Shown: positions 1 through 7,168 of the stretch, in pieces | Position numbering within the stretch: the stretch's first letter is position 1 | Layout: the number at the start of each line of letters is the position of its first letter | Assembly (NCBI GenBank): GCA_024699005.1 | Contig: JAILQN010000261.1 | Span: 1 to 8,526 of the forward strand | Length of the DNA: 8,526 nucleotides | Direction of reading: 5' to 3' | Source: Clostridia bacterium | GTDB taxonomy: Bacteria; Bacillota_A; Clostridia; Oscillospirales; Acutalibacteraceae | The notes under the pieces: model-generated | Databases searched by the model: none | Told to the model about the DNA's origin: nothing | The model's input: only the letters and a program-made list of their open reading frames with translations | Made by a program: the position numbers and the translations under genes

Positions 1-62
1 TTGGTGTTTACTTTCGCGAGTTCGTCACAGAATACGGCGAAACTGATCTGCTTGTTGTTCAT
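1..62 (-). CDS. Possible 5' end of a divergent gene, cut by the window edge
   Basis: An ATG at 62 reading leftward opens an uninterrupted frame to the window edge. It begins MNNKQISFAVFCDELAKVNT. The look of this N-terminus (KQISFAVFC) is faintly like small DUF3791-type proteins, but about 20 residues are too few to decide. No clear ribosome binding site lies upstream; a TATAAT box (reverse strand, 69-74) is only a few bases from the ATG, so if it is used the message would be nearly leaderless or the true start lies further left. The gene would be divergent from the ceramidase-like operon. Confidence is low because the frame could be open by chance. Confidence 0.3.
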   Translation of the reverse strand, partial: MNNKQISFAVFCDELAKVNT

Positions 63-175
63 ATGTTTATTATACTACATTATCGCTGATAATACCAGCT
101 TTATCACAAAAATAATAAAACCGTTTTTGTGCGGTGTTGCCCTAAAAGAAAAAAATAAAGAAAAAGAGGAACGGT
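63..175. promoter_or_regulatory. AT-rich divergent intergenic region, likely holding the operon promoter
   Basis: This AT-rich stretch separates a possible leftward gene from the four-gene rightward operon and is the natural place for the operon promoter. Candidate -10 boxes are TATACT (71-76) or GATAAT (88-93) on the + strand and TATAAT on the - strand (69-74). No convincing -35 box at standard spacing accompanies any of them, so no single promoter is called. AGAGGA at 165-170 is the ribosome binding site of the first operon gene. Confidence 0.3.
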
Positions 176-1795
176 ATGATGCGTAATCTAAAAAAAGTGT
201 TCGTTGTTCTGCTCGCAGTCTTGCTCATGACGACTGTCATCAGCGTGCCGGTTACTGCGGCTAACAGCGAATCGAAGGAGAGCTATACATTCTCCGAGCA
301 AGTTGAGCATAAGTTTTATCAGTTTGTTGATAAGCTGATATTTATGATCGGGAAGGTCCTGAATCTGCTTATTCCCGGCAAGGACTGGGCAGGGAAGATA
401 CCGAGCATAAAAAAATATGTTTCTGAACACTTTTACCCCGGTAAAGCGAAATTTGATACAGAGCCCAAGGAAGGCGCCGCATGGAGTATGGGCTTCGGCA
501 AAGAATCGTTCCTTACGAATATCGATCCGTATGACGGAAGCTATTATCTTGCCGGATCATTGGAGCCGTTTGACGGCAGAGTTCCGGCGGGCGTACTTGA
601 CGATCAGGGCGTGAACACTGTTGCGATCAGCGACGGTGACGTGACGATGACCTATTCCGCCATAGACGGTTTCGGCATAACCCGCGGCGACGTTATGGAG
701 ATCCGCAGCCGTCTTGAGAAGTTTGCAGAGGAAAACGGTATTATTTCTGTCAACGTTTCCGCGCTTCATCAGCACTCCTGTATCGATACTCTCGGTCTCG
801 GCGCTCCGATAGTCCCTGCGGTGCTGGTCAATCCTTTCGCGACCGTGTTCAAGGAAGACGCGATGATCAGGGGCCGCAACCCTGTCTTTATGGAGGAACT
901 TTACAAGGCCGTTGTAAATTCCGTAACAGAAGCTGTGGAGTCCATGTCGGCAGGATCGCTTTATTACGGCAAAGCAGACGTGAGCGATTATATCACCGAT
1001 AAACGCGATCCTCAGGCTTTCGACGGCAACATAGAGCGTCTTCGCTTCGTTCCGGATGACGGCGGGAATGAGATATGGGTCTGCGAAGCCGGCATACATC
1101 CCGTATCAGTCAGCTCATCATCCAGACTGCTTTCCTCGGATTTCCCGCATTACGTGGAGGAATACGTTAAAAATGAAACCGGCGCTGATCTGGTTTATAT
1201 CCAGGGCGCTGAGCTTGCCATAACGCGGAATACCGATCCCATGCATATAGATCCGGATGCGGACGATAAGGGCAGACTTGAAGCGATGGGCGCCGCTTAC
1301 GGATCCCGTCTGACCGGTATCGAAGAAGAGACCGAGCTTCAGCCTCTGCTTAACGTGACTCACCGCGAAATAACGGTGAAAGCCGAAAACCCGATACATA
1401 TCCTTGCGGGACGTGAAGGGCTTCTCGGCAGCGTTCTGGCGCGTGACGGACTCGATTACTGCGTCATTACGGAGCTTGGATACGTTGAACTCGGCGGTAA
1501 GCTCGGAATCGTGCTTGTGCCGGGAGAGATCGATCCCGCCATCCTCTGGGGCGGCGCCGTTTCCGCAAGCGCGAGCTGGAAAAATGAAAGCTGGGATTAC
1601 ACGCCCTGGGCCGAGACATGCGGTGCGGATACACTCATTTGTTTCGGTCTTTGCAACGACCAGATCGGATATATCCTCTGCGATAACGACGTGCGTTCCA
1701 TGCTGACTGAGAACGAAGAGGTCAATGCCGTTTCTACCAAATCCGGCAGCATACTCACAGAAGCGTTTGAGCAGCTTATCTCTGAGATCAAATGA
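176..1795 (+). CDS. Secreted neutral/alkaline ceramidase-like hydrolase
   Basis: This is a 539-residue exported protein resembling the N-terminal catalytic domain of neutral/alkaline (non-lysosomal) ceramidases, zinc amidases that split ceramide into sphingosine and fatty acid. A signal peptide is clear: basic MMRNLKK, a hydrophobic core, and a likely cut after VTA (residue 28). Likely metal-site motifs are H198-Q-H200-S, H308 in GIHPVS, E451 in VPGE, and Y499 in CNDQIGY, matching the His/His/Glu/Tyr zinc ligands known in the family. The usual GNxSPN-type nucleophile motif is not recognisable: the aligned stretch reads GAELAITRN (344-352), with Thr350 where the catalytic Ser is expected. The C-terminal Ig-like domain of full ceramidases is absent. 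ATG at 179 is an alternative start with 8 rather than 5 bases to the AGAGGA site. It is the first gene of the operon and overlaps the next by 4 bp. The fold assignment is fairly secure; the substrate is unknown and may not be ceramide. Confidence 0.8.
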   Translation: MMRNLKKVFVVLLAVLLMTTVISVPVTAANSESKESYTFSEQVEHKFYQFVDKLIFMIGKVLNLLIPGKDWAGKIPSIKKYVSEHFYPGKAKFDTEPKEGAAWSMGFGKESFLTNIDPYDGSYYLAGSLEPFDGRVPAGVLDDQGVNTVAISDGDVTMTYSAIDGFGITRGDVMEIRSRLEKFAEENGIISVNVSALHQHSCIDTLGLGAPIVPAVLVNPFATVFKEDAMIRGRNPVFMEELYKAVVNSVTEAVESMSAGSLYYGKADVSDYITDKRDPQAFDGNIERLRFVPDDGGNEIWVCEAGIHPVSVSSSSRLLSSDFPHYVEEYVKNETGADLVYIQGAELAITRNTDPMHIDPDADDKGRLEAMGAAYGSRLTGIEEETELQPLLNVTHREITVKAENPIHILAGREGLLGSVLARDGLDYCVITELGYVELGGKLGIVLVPGEIDPAILWGGAVSASASWKNESWDYTPWAETCGADTLICFGLCNDQIGYILCDNDVRSMLTENEEVNAVSTKSGSILTEAFEQLISEIK

Positions 1796-2361
1796 CCATA
1801 ATGAGAATCAGACCATACGAACCGAGAGACAGGGACGGTGTGCGCTTTGCATGTCTGAACAGTGAAGGCCCCTGTACCATGACTCCCGCCGAACAGCATT
1901 TTATACTCACCACATATTGCGATTACTATATTGAGCGTGAGCCGGAAAACTGTTTTGTCGCCGCAAACGAGGCAGACGAAGCGGTAGGTTATGTGATCTG
2001 TGCTGAAAATTATGACATCTTCTGGCAGGTATTCCGTAAGGAGTACCTGCCGCGTATCAGTGAATCTGAAAAGCATTTCCGTCAATCTGCGTCTTTGTCG
2101 ACAGTTCTGCAGGATAAGTATAAAGAATTCTATCCCGCACATCTGCATATCGATCTGCTTCCTGAATATCAGCGGCAGGGGGTCGGAAGCAAACTGGTCG
2201 ATGCACTTGCCTCGCATCTTCGTGATAAAGGCGTGCCCGGAGTAATGCTCACGGTGGGTTCTTCTAACTACGTGGGGCAAGGCTTTTACAATAAATACGG
2301 CTTCAATCTTCTGGAAAAGACGTCCGGCGACGTTGCATACGGGCTGAAGCTTACGGAATAA
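1792..2361 (+). CDS. GNAT-family acetyltransferase, similar to the O-GlcNAcase HAT-like domain
   Basis: This 189-residue protein belongs to the GNAT fold, which moves acetyl from acetyl-CoA to amines. The acetyl-CoA loop is visible as QRQGVGSKL (127-135), preceded by the strand HLHIDLLPEY (117-126). A typical GNAT C-terminal GFYNKYGF motif lies at 164-171. The long central insert and the HIDLLPEYQRQG signature are characteristic of bacterial proteins related to the C-terminal acetyltransferase-like domain of animal O-GlcNAcase; this link is from memory of the family and is supported by the GH84 gene two genes downstream. Unlike the human domain, the CoA loop looks intact, so catalysis is plausible. 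The start overlaps the preceding stop (ATGA), with no strong ribosome binding site, pointing to translational coupling; ATG at 1801 is an alternative start. The acetyl acceptor is unknown; glucosamine or an amino sugar would fit the neighbours. Confidence 0.85.
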   Translation: MTIMRIRPYEPRDRDGVRFACLNSEGPCTMTPAEQHFILTTYCDYYIEREPENCFVAANEADEAVGYVICAENYDIFWQVFRKEYLPRISESEKHFRQSASLSTVLQDKYKEFYPAHLHIDLLPEYQRQGVGSKLVDALASHLRDKGVPGVMLTVGSSNYVGQGFYNKYGFNLLEKTSGDVAYGLKLTE

Positions 2362-2366
2362 AGGAG
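2361..2366 (+). promoter_or_regulatory. Ribosome binding site of the kinase gene
   Basis: AAGGAG lies 6 bases before the ATG at 2373 and overlaps the last base of the GNAT stop codon. It fixes the kinase start and shows independent initiation within the operon. Confidence 0.85.
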
Positions 2367-2372
2367 TCTCTT

Positions 2373-3290
2373 ATGCGCTGTTATCTGGGTATAGACGGCG
2401 GCGGAAGCAAAACTTCCGCCGTTCTTTGCAGCGATTCATTGCAGGAATTATCTCGCTTTACCGGGAAAGATCTTAATTACAACGCAATCGGCATGGAAGC
2501 TGCGCGTGATAATCTGAGGGAGATCATCGACGGAATTCTGACTGAAACCGGTTTGCAGCCTGATGCTGTCTGCATTGGTCTGTCGGCGCTTTCCGACAGA
2601 GCTGATGAGATGCTTGTGCGGGAGTTCTGCGGCGGGATAGTCAGGTGTGATAAGATCCTGCTCGACAGCGACGTATTCATCGCTCTGGAGGCAATGGACA
2701 GCGACGGTCCCGCGGCTGTAGCTATCGCGGGTACCGGCTCCATGGCAGCCGGCAGACTTGCCGACGGCACAGTGCTCCATACGGGAGGATGGGGCCATCT
2801 TCTGGGTGACGAAGGATCGGGCTATGCTCTTGCGTCGGAGGCTGTCAAGGCTGCTGTACGCGGCGCTGAGGGAAGCGCACCGTATACCATGCTCACGGAA
2901 GCAATGCTTTCACATTTCGGAGCAAAGTCATTGGACGATCTGATCGGGATCTTTTACGATCCGCCGATAGAGCGCAGCCGGTTCGCATCCTTTGCTCCTT
3001 TCTTATTTGACTGTTATAGAAAAGGAGATGAAATGTCTGCCGGTATCGTCTCGCAACAGGCTTCAATGTTCGCCGACACAGTTCGCGCGCTGCTCAGGAA
3101 AATGCCCGTCGGAACGCCTCTTGGACTCTGGGGAGGCGTTTTTGAACATCAGGAATGTTATGCTGCCCTCTTTTCCGATGCGATCAGTTCGGAATTTCCG
3201 GAAACGAAGACGGGGCTGCTCAGAATGTCGCCTGTCCTGGGCGCCGTCCGCGCTGCGATGAAGTTTTATGAAGGAGAAGTGGCAGACTGA
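2373..3290 (+). CDS. N-acetylglucosamine kinase-like BadF/BadG family ATPase
   Basis: This 305-residue protein is an ASKHA-fold sugar kinase of the BadF/BadG/BcrA/BcrD family, closest in its motifs to eukaryotic-type N-acetylglucosamine kinase (ATP + GlcNAc to GlcNAc-6-phosphate). Motifs in order are phosphate-1 loop GIDGGGSKT (6-14), catalytic-region Asp in DSDVF (98-102), phosphate-2 loop IAGTGS (118-123), the sugar-site signature GGWGHLLGDEGSGY (138-151), and adenosine loop GLWGGVF (251-257). WGHxxGDEGS is shared with GlcNAc kinases. No signal peptide is present, so it is cytoplasmic. Length is slightly below that of human NAGK (about 340 residues). It follows the GNAT gene by 11 bases and its TGA overlaps the GH84 ATG by one base. 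Placement next to a GlcNAc-releasing glycosidase strongly favours GlcNAc as substrate; glucosamine or MurNAc remain possible. Confidence 0.88.
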   Translation: MRCYLGIDGGGSKTSAVLCSDSLQELSRFTGKDLNYNAIGMEAARDNLREIIDGILTETGLQPDAVCIGLSALSDRADEMLVREFCGGIVRCDKILLDSDVFIALEAMDSDGPAAVAIAGTGSMAAGRLADGTVLHTGGWGHLLGDEGSGYALASEAVKAAVRGAEGSAPYTMLTEAMLSHFGAKSLDDLIGIFYDPPIERSRFASFAPFLFDCYRKGDEMSAGIVSQQASMFADTVRALLRKMPVGTPLGLWGGVFEHQECYAALFSDAISSEFPETKTGLLRMSPVLGAVRAAMKFYEGEVAD

Positions 3291-4888
3291 TGATAATACC
3301 GAATGAAAACATTCCTTCCGGCGTTGAACTGTTTCCGGAGCTAATCGGGGAGGAAACCCCTGAAATCGAAATCTTTCGGGAGGACTCGTACAGAGTTTGT
3401 TATGACGAAACCGCTCACCGTGTTACGGACGAGCAGTTTATCCTTCAAGTAAGCAAAAACAACGGTAAACCGTTTGTTCGCGTCGTTTGTTCCGGTGAAA
3501 AAAGCGCGTTTTATGCGCTTGCAGAGACTTCATTGCGCGTCGAAGAGAACCGCCTTGAACCGGGTGAGTATACAGTCGCTCCGCGGTTTGCAGTTCGCGG
3601 TTATATAGAGGGCTTTTACGGGCCGCCCTGGACACATGAAAACAGGCTCTCCGTCCTTTCTCTTATGGCGTCATGCAGAATGAACACGGTTTATTACGCC
3701 CCGAAAGACGACGCTTATCATCGTGAAAAGTGGCGTGAACTTTATCCCGTTGATTCTTTACAGAGGCTCACAGAGTATGCAAAAGCCGCAGCTGAATATC
3801 ATATGGATTTCGTCTGGTGCGTCGCGCCCGGGCTATCGATTCGTTACAGCGATCCGGAAGATTTTCAGGTCCTTACAACAAAAACAAAACAGTTATATGA
3901 CGCCGGAATCCGTTCGTTCGGATTGCTGCTGGACGACATAAGCGACAGATTGACTGATCCGGAAGACATAAAGCGTTTCGGAGAACCTGTCAATGCTCAT
4001 ATCGATCTTATATGCAGATATCACGATGAACTTGAGTCGATGGCGCCGGGGTCAAAGCTCACTGTTTGTCCGACTCTCTATCATGGGACAGGAAACGAAT
4101 ACTATATCTCAAAACTCGGCAGAGAAATCCCGCCCGGTGTGAGTCTGTTCTGGACAGGCAGAGATATCTGCTCACGCGAGCTCACGTGCCGGGAAGCCAC
4201 GCAGTTTTTCGATGGCACACGCCATAAACCGCTGTACTGGGATAATTATCCTGTCAACGATATGGCTATGCGCCGTGAAATGCACTTGGGTCCGCTGATC
4301 GGACGCGATCCCGAGCTATGGCGATACGCGGAAGGTATCATAGTCAACTGTATGGAATATGCAGAATGTTCCAAGATACCGCTTATCACCGCGGCGGAGT
4401 ATATGTGGCAGGGTGAGAAATACGATGCGGAATCTTCCTGGAGCCGTGCTGTCCGTCAGGTGATCGGTGAAGAGTATGCTGATGCGTTTATTACCTTTGC
4501 TGAACATATGCGTGTTTCATGTCTTATGGATGATAATTCTCCGCTGTTGAAAAAGACGTTCGCCTATATCGGGCGTGCGCTTGACGGTGGGAGAGAAGAA
4601 GAAGCAGAATCGCTTGCCGTCGATTATCTTGAAAGAATGGAATACGCCCTGACTTTTTTGAAACGCGATCTGCCCATATGCCGGGAACTTGCGCCGTGGT
4701 CATGCAAATTTGAGCTGCTGTGCGGACTTATGCCTTTGGTGTTCGGCGATATGCGCTCTCCGGACGAAAGCCGTGCAAAAGAGTTACAGGAAAAAGCGGA
4801 AGCTTACGCATCCGTACCGTGGCGGCTTGCTGAGGAAATGGATCTTTTAGAAGCTGCGGAAGGCGGCTACAGGGTATACAAACCCTGA
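3290..4888 (+). CDS. GH84 beta-N-acetylglucosaminidase (O-GlcNAcase family)
   Basis: This 532-residue glycosidase of family GH84 removes terminal beta-linked GlcNAc by substrate-assisted catalysis through an oxazoline intermediate. Residues 1-95 form the family's N-terminal alpha/beta domain. The barrel starts with RGYIEGFYGPPW (103-114), followed by YYAPKDD (135-141) and the catalytic Asp pair in GLLLDDI (D215, D216). Sugar-site motifs FWTGRDICS (287-295) and WDNYPVND (317-324) follow. Residues from about 380 are predicted helical, like the stalk region after the barrel in other GH84 enzymes. There is no signal peptide, carbohydrate module or sorting signal, unlike the large secreted clostridial GH84 proteins, so it should act in the cytoplasm. 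It starts one base into the kinase stop (TGATG); AAGGAG at 3271-3276 is rather distant (13 bases), so coupling is likely. It is the last gene of the operon. Family assignment is very secure; the natural substrate is unknown. Confidence 0.95.
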   Translation: MIIPNENIPSGVELFPELIGEETPEIEIFREDSYRVCYDETAHRVTDEQFILQVSKNNGKPFVRVVCSGEKSAFYALAETSLRVEENRLEPGEYTVAPRFAVRGYIEGFYGPPWTHENRLSVLSLMASCRMNTVYYAPKDDAYHREKWRELYPVDSLQRLTEYAKAAAEYHMDFVWCVAPGLSIRYSDPEDFQVLTTKTKQLYDAGIRSFGLLLDDISDRLTDPEDIKRFGEPVNAHIDLICRYHDELESMAPGSKLTVCPTLYHGTGNEYYISKLGREIPPGVSLFWTGRDICSRELTCREATQFFDGTRHKPLYWDNYPVNDMAMRREMHLGPLIGRDPELWRYAEGIIVNCMEYAECSKIPLITAAEYMWQGEKYDAESSWSRAVRQVIGEEYADAFITFAEHMRVSCLMDDNSPLLKKTFAYIGRALDGGREEEAESLAVDYLERMEYALTFLKRDLPICRELAPWSCKFELLCGLMPLVFGDMRSPDESRAKELQEKAEAYASVPWRLAEEMDLLEAAEGGYRVYKP

Positions 4889-4900
4889 TAAACACAGAAT

Positions 4901-4944
4901 AAAAAGCCGAAGACCCTTTATGATCCGGGATCTTCGGCTTTTTT
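4901..4944. terminator. Bidirectional intrinsic terminator between convergent genes
   Basis: A 13-bp stem, AAAAAGCCGAAGA (4901-4913) with TCTTCGGCTTTTT (4931-4943), encloses a 17-base loop that can pair further at CC/GG. The right side runs into a T tract for + strand transcripts, and the left A tract gives a T tract for - strand transcripts. It ends the operon 12 bases past the GH84 stop and also serves the convergent phosphatase gene. Confidence 0.9.
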
Positions 4945-4985
4945 GTATGATCAATACTACATTAATAAACGGATTATTTCCGATG

Positions 4986-6173
4986 TTACGCGGCTTCAGA
5001 AAGAGAACTTTCGGTGCCGGGCAAACCGGTTTTCTGCACGCCTTCTCCGTAGATAGTCTTCCAGTCTTTTGCCATGGAGATCGCAGTCCACGACTGCTTT
5101 TCGACTTCTTCATAAAACTCGGAAGCCTTTTCCTCGCTGCCGTATTCACGCTCGGTATCGTCGCATACTATAAAAAAGCCCATGCCTGCGTGATCCGGAT
5201 TGCCTTCGGCATAGTTGAGCATTGAGAAATCTCCCGAGCTGTTCCCGAAAGCCAGAACGGGTCTTTTGCCGATCTCGCGGGCAATAGCGGCGGATTTTCC
5301 GGATTTTGCGCATTCCACTTCGTCCAGAGGCGCTCCGAGGAGTATGCTTTCGTCGCTGTCCATGTTATAATTGTCGGCGATATCATCGCCCAGTTCGGAC
5401 GTATAATATGGTACGTCCGTAGCTATCACATGGTCGTAAGGGATATCAAAGCGTTCCACAAGCGCGCGGACGACCTCGCGTTCACACGCGGAAACCATCC
5501 ATACGTCGAAGTCATTGGCGCGAAGGTAATCGATGACCTCGATCATAGGTTTATAGAACGACTGGCCGTAGGTCATTCCGGAAAAGCCCACAACTTCGTT
5601 GTTATCGGCAAAGTTTACCGTATACGCGCGGAACTCCTCGGGAGTCATACCGGCAAACGCGGATGCCACGAGGTCGTCTTTAGTGATACCTTCCGGTTTG
5701 AACGTTTCACCGTATGTATACGCGTGATCCCGTACCTGCTGCATGGCGCTGCGTTCTTCATCGGTCGCTTCGTATGACGGATCATCAAGCACTCTGTACA
5801 TTGTCAAACAGTAATCTATATAGACAGGCGCTTTTTCACAGAGGATAGTACCGTCCATGTCAAAGACCGCAATACGGTCGGCCGGCTCTAAATAGCCGCT
5901 GCTTTTTTTATCCGTGGTATCCGATACGAACGATACAAGTTCACGGAGCGATTCACTGTCCGGATTCCATGAGGGGTAGGTCTCGGTATAGTTCAATTCT
6001 TCGCCCGAACCTGAAGATAACTGAGTTGACTCTGCTGTCTTTTTTGTCGAATCTTCGCGTGATTTACGGAACGACAGATTCCCTTTAATTGCAAAGATTA
6101 TTACCACAGTTATCACTACGCCTGCCAGGAACGCCAGGACCGTAAATAATCTGTTTTTTGCTTTTTCATTCAT
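4986..6173 (-). CDS. Membrane-anchored HAD-superfamily phosphatase
   Basis: This 395-residue protein has one N-terminal membrane segment (about residues 9-29), then a polar Ser/Thr-rich linker to about residue 65, and a HAD phosphatase domain. HAD motifs are motif I FDMDGT (D105 nucleophile, D107 acid/base), motif II VSAC (S228), a candidate motif III Lys at 290 or 293, and motif IV AFGNSSGDFSML (D315). The pattern FDxDGTxxxExP followed by KPMIEVIDYLRAN resembles exported phosphoserine-phosphatase-like HAD enzymes such as phosphorylcholine phosphatase. The anchor and linker put the catalytic domain outside the membrane if the N-terminus is inside, as MNEKAKNR suggests. The start is well set by CCTCCT (6183-6188; AGGAGG on the coding strand), 9 bases from the ATG. 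It converges on the operon, so co-transcription is excluded. The fold is secure; the substrate is not known. Confidence 0.9.
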   Translation of the reverse strand: MNEKAKNRLFTVLAFLAGVVITVVIIFAIKGNLSFRKSREDSTKKTAESTQLSSGSGEELNYTETYPSWNPDSESLRELVSFVSDTTDKKSSGYLEPADRIAVFDMDGTILCEKAPVYIDYCLTMYRVLDDPSYEATDEERSAMQQVRDHAYTYGETFKPEGITKDDLVASAFAGMTPEEFRAYTVNFADNNEVVGFSGMTYGQSFYKPMIEVIDYLRANDFDVWMVSACEREVVRALVERFDIPYDHVIATDVPYYTSELGDDIADNYNMDSDESILLGAPLDEVECAKSGKSAAIAREIGKRPVLAFGNSSGDFSMLNYAEGNPDHAGMGFFIVCDDTEREYGSEEKASEFYEEVEKQSWTAISMAKDWKTIYGEGVQKTGLPGTESSLSEAA

Positions 6174-6182
6174 TGAGTATGT

Positions 6183-6188
6183 CCTCCT
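6183..6188 (-). promoter_or_regulatory. Ribosome binding site of the HAD phosphatase gene
   Basis: A perfect AGGAGG on the coding strand lies 9 bases before the ATG at 6173. It favours this start over a nearby out-of-frame ATG and implies efficient translation. Confidence 0.85.
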
Positions 6189-6210
6189 GCATTAATGCTT
6201 ATAAATGGTT

Positions 6211-6310
6211 TTATCGGTTCTTGGTTAGTAAACAGACTGTTTCGACATGCCTTAGGACAATAGCGTGAATAAAATGCCGTTATCAACGCTGTTGTCACGA
6301 TCACCCTTGT
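6211..6310 (-). repeat. Repeat copy A (RlmD/TrmA tail-like, frameshifted)
   Basis: This copy of the window's dispersed repeat lies between the TPR-like gene and the phosphatase. On the - strand it reads GATAACGGCATTTTATTCAC, then the segment encoding HVETVCLLTKNR and a TAA (6211-6213). Copies B and C have one more T in the T run; without it the frame here breaks before HVET, so A is a decayed copy. AGCGT (6262-6266) and ACGCT (6286-6290) can pair. It resembles the C-terminus of RlmD/TrmA-type RNA uracil methyltransferases; no methyltransferase body is present. Confidence 0.7.
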
Positions 6311-6362
6311 GGCTTAGTTCTCATCATCTAAAACGGTCGAGGCAACAGCATTGATGATTCCT

Positions 6363-7037
6363 TTACAGTTTTACTGTTTTCAAAAAAGCAGCGCACTCGG
6401 GTGTGTTTTTCAAACTGTCTTTGACTTTGTGCGTGTCCAGGATTCCTTGAATCCTGCTTACAATATTTGGCGTACTTAAGCGAATTGCTTTTTCATATGC
6501 TGCTGCCGCTTCATTTCGCATCCCTTTCCACGAAAAAATCACGAACTCCGCGACAGCAATACGAAATTCGTTGTTGATGAAGGCTTTTTCAAAATCATCA
6601 ATTTCTGAGAATAACGCATAATACTTCTCAAGTTGTTCGGAGTATTTGAAGTCATCTACATGCAAGAGCATCCACATCAAAATTCCTGATATTGTACGTT
6701 GATACGAGATTTGATCTTTGTTCAAAATATCTGCTGCCTTCCGATACACTTCATATGCAGCAGGGTAATTTTTGCAGCGCTCGTGGATCATGCCTATGTT
6801 GTAATAGGCAGAATAAGTCGGAAACCAAGTATCAGGGAATTTCTCTAAAGCCCATTGTATCAGGTCGATTCCTTCTTGTGACCGCTTGATCGGAAACTGA
6901 ACGGCAGTGGTGTAGCAGTGTTGAAGACGAAGGAAATTACCCCGGACTCGTTTTAAGAGTGTTTCATACTCAGCGTAGGCCTCTTTGGGCATTCCTTCTT
7001 TGATGAGTTTCTTCTCATATGCTTCAATCTTCGTCAC
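6363..7037 (-). CDS. TPR-like helical protein of unknown function
   Basis: This 224-residue soluble, mostly helical protein has no signal peptide or membrane segment. One canonical tetratricopeptide repeat is visible at about 71-104 (YYNIGMIHERCKNYPAAYEV lies inside it), with a weaker unit around 53-70 (GIDLIQWALEKFPDTW) and a TPR-like end at 178-190 (AAAAYEKAIRL). Such repeats mediate protein-protein contacts. The start is GTG at 7037, preceded by an excellent ribosome binding site (GGGAGGTGA) 7 bases away. It is more AT-rich than the operon genes and is flanked by repeat copies A and B, which suggests an acquired accessory gene. It could be an immunity or adaptor protein, but nothing in the sequence proves this. 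The family was not recognised. Confidence 0.8.
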   Translation of the reverse strand: MTKIEAYEKKLIKEGMPKEAYAEYETLLKRVRGNFLRLQHCYTTAVQFPIKRSQEGIDLIQWALEKFPDTWFPTYSAYYNIGMIHERCKNYPAAYEVYRKAADILNKDQISYQRTISGILMWMLLHVDDFKYSEQLEKYYALFSEIDDFEKAFINNEFRIAVAEFVIFSWKGMRNEAAAAYEKAIRLSTPNIVSRIQGILDTHKVKDSLKNTPECAAFLKTVKL

Positions 7038-7041
7038 AGTT

Positions 7042-7050
7042 TCACCTCCC
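7042..7050 (-). promoter_or_regulatory. Ribosome binding site deciding the GTG start of the TPR-like gene
   Basis: TCACCTCCC on the + strand reads GGGAGGTGA on the coding strand, a near-perfect anti-16S match with 7 bases from GGAGG to the GTG at 7037. There is no competing in-frame ATG nearby, so the GTG start is well supported. Confidence 0.85.
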
Positions 7051-7065
7051 TCATTTACATCTAAT

Positions 7066-7168
7066 CTGTAGTCACGACCCGGCTCGAGACATCAATACGA
7101 CTGATTCGACGTGCATTGAGACGATGGCGTGAATAAAAAAGCACATATTCACGCTGTAGTCACGACCC
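7066..7168. repeat. 15-bp direct repeat flanking repeat copy B
   Basis: CTGTAGTCACGACCC occurs exactly at 7066-7080 and 7154-7168, 88 bp apart. The right-hand copy is an internal part of repeat B. The left-hand copy sits beyond the stop codon of B's peptide frame, just before the ribosome binding site of the TPR-like gene. An exact repeat of an internal repeat segment at a gene junction looks like a trace of recombination between repeat copies. Confidence 0.85.

Noticed and set aside
557..1099. Long minus-strand open frame inside the ceramidase-like gene
   Set aside because: It is antisense to a gene with clear family motifs and a signal peptide, has no family resemblance and no good ribosome site. 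The same applies to the antisense frame at 1597-2280.
176..6173. Sphingomyelin breakdown locus (ceramidase plus phosphocholine phosphatase)
   Set aside because: The pairing is attractive, but the two genes are convergent and not in one operon, no sphingomyelinase is seen, and the ceramidase-like protein lacks the usual nucleophile motif.
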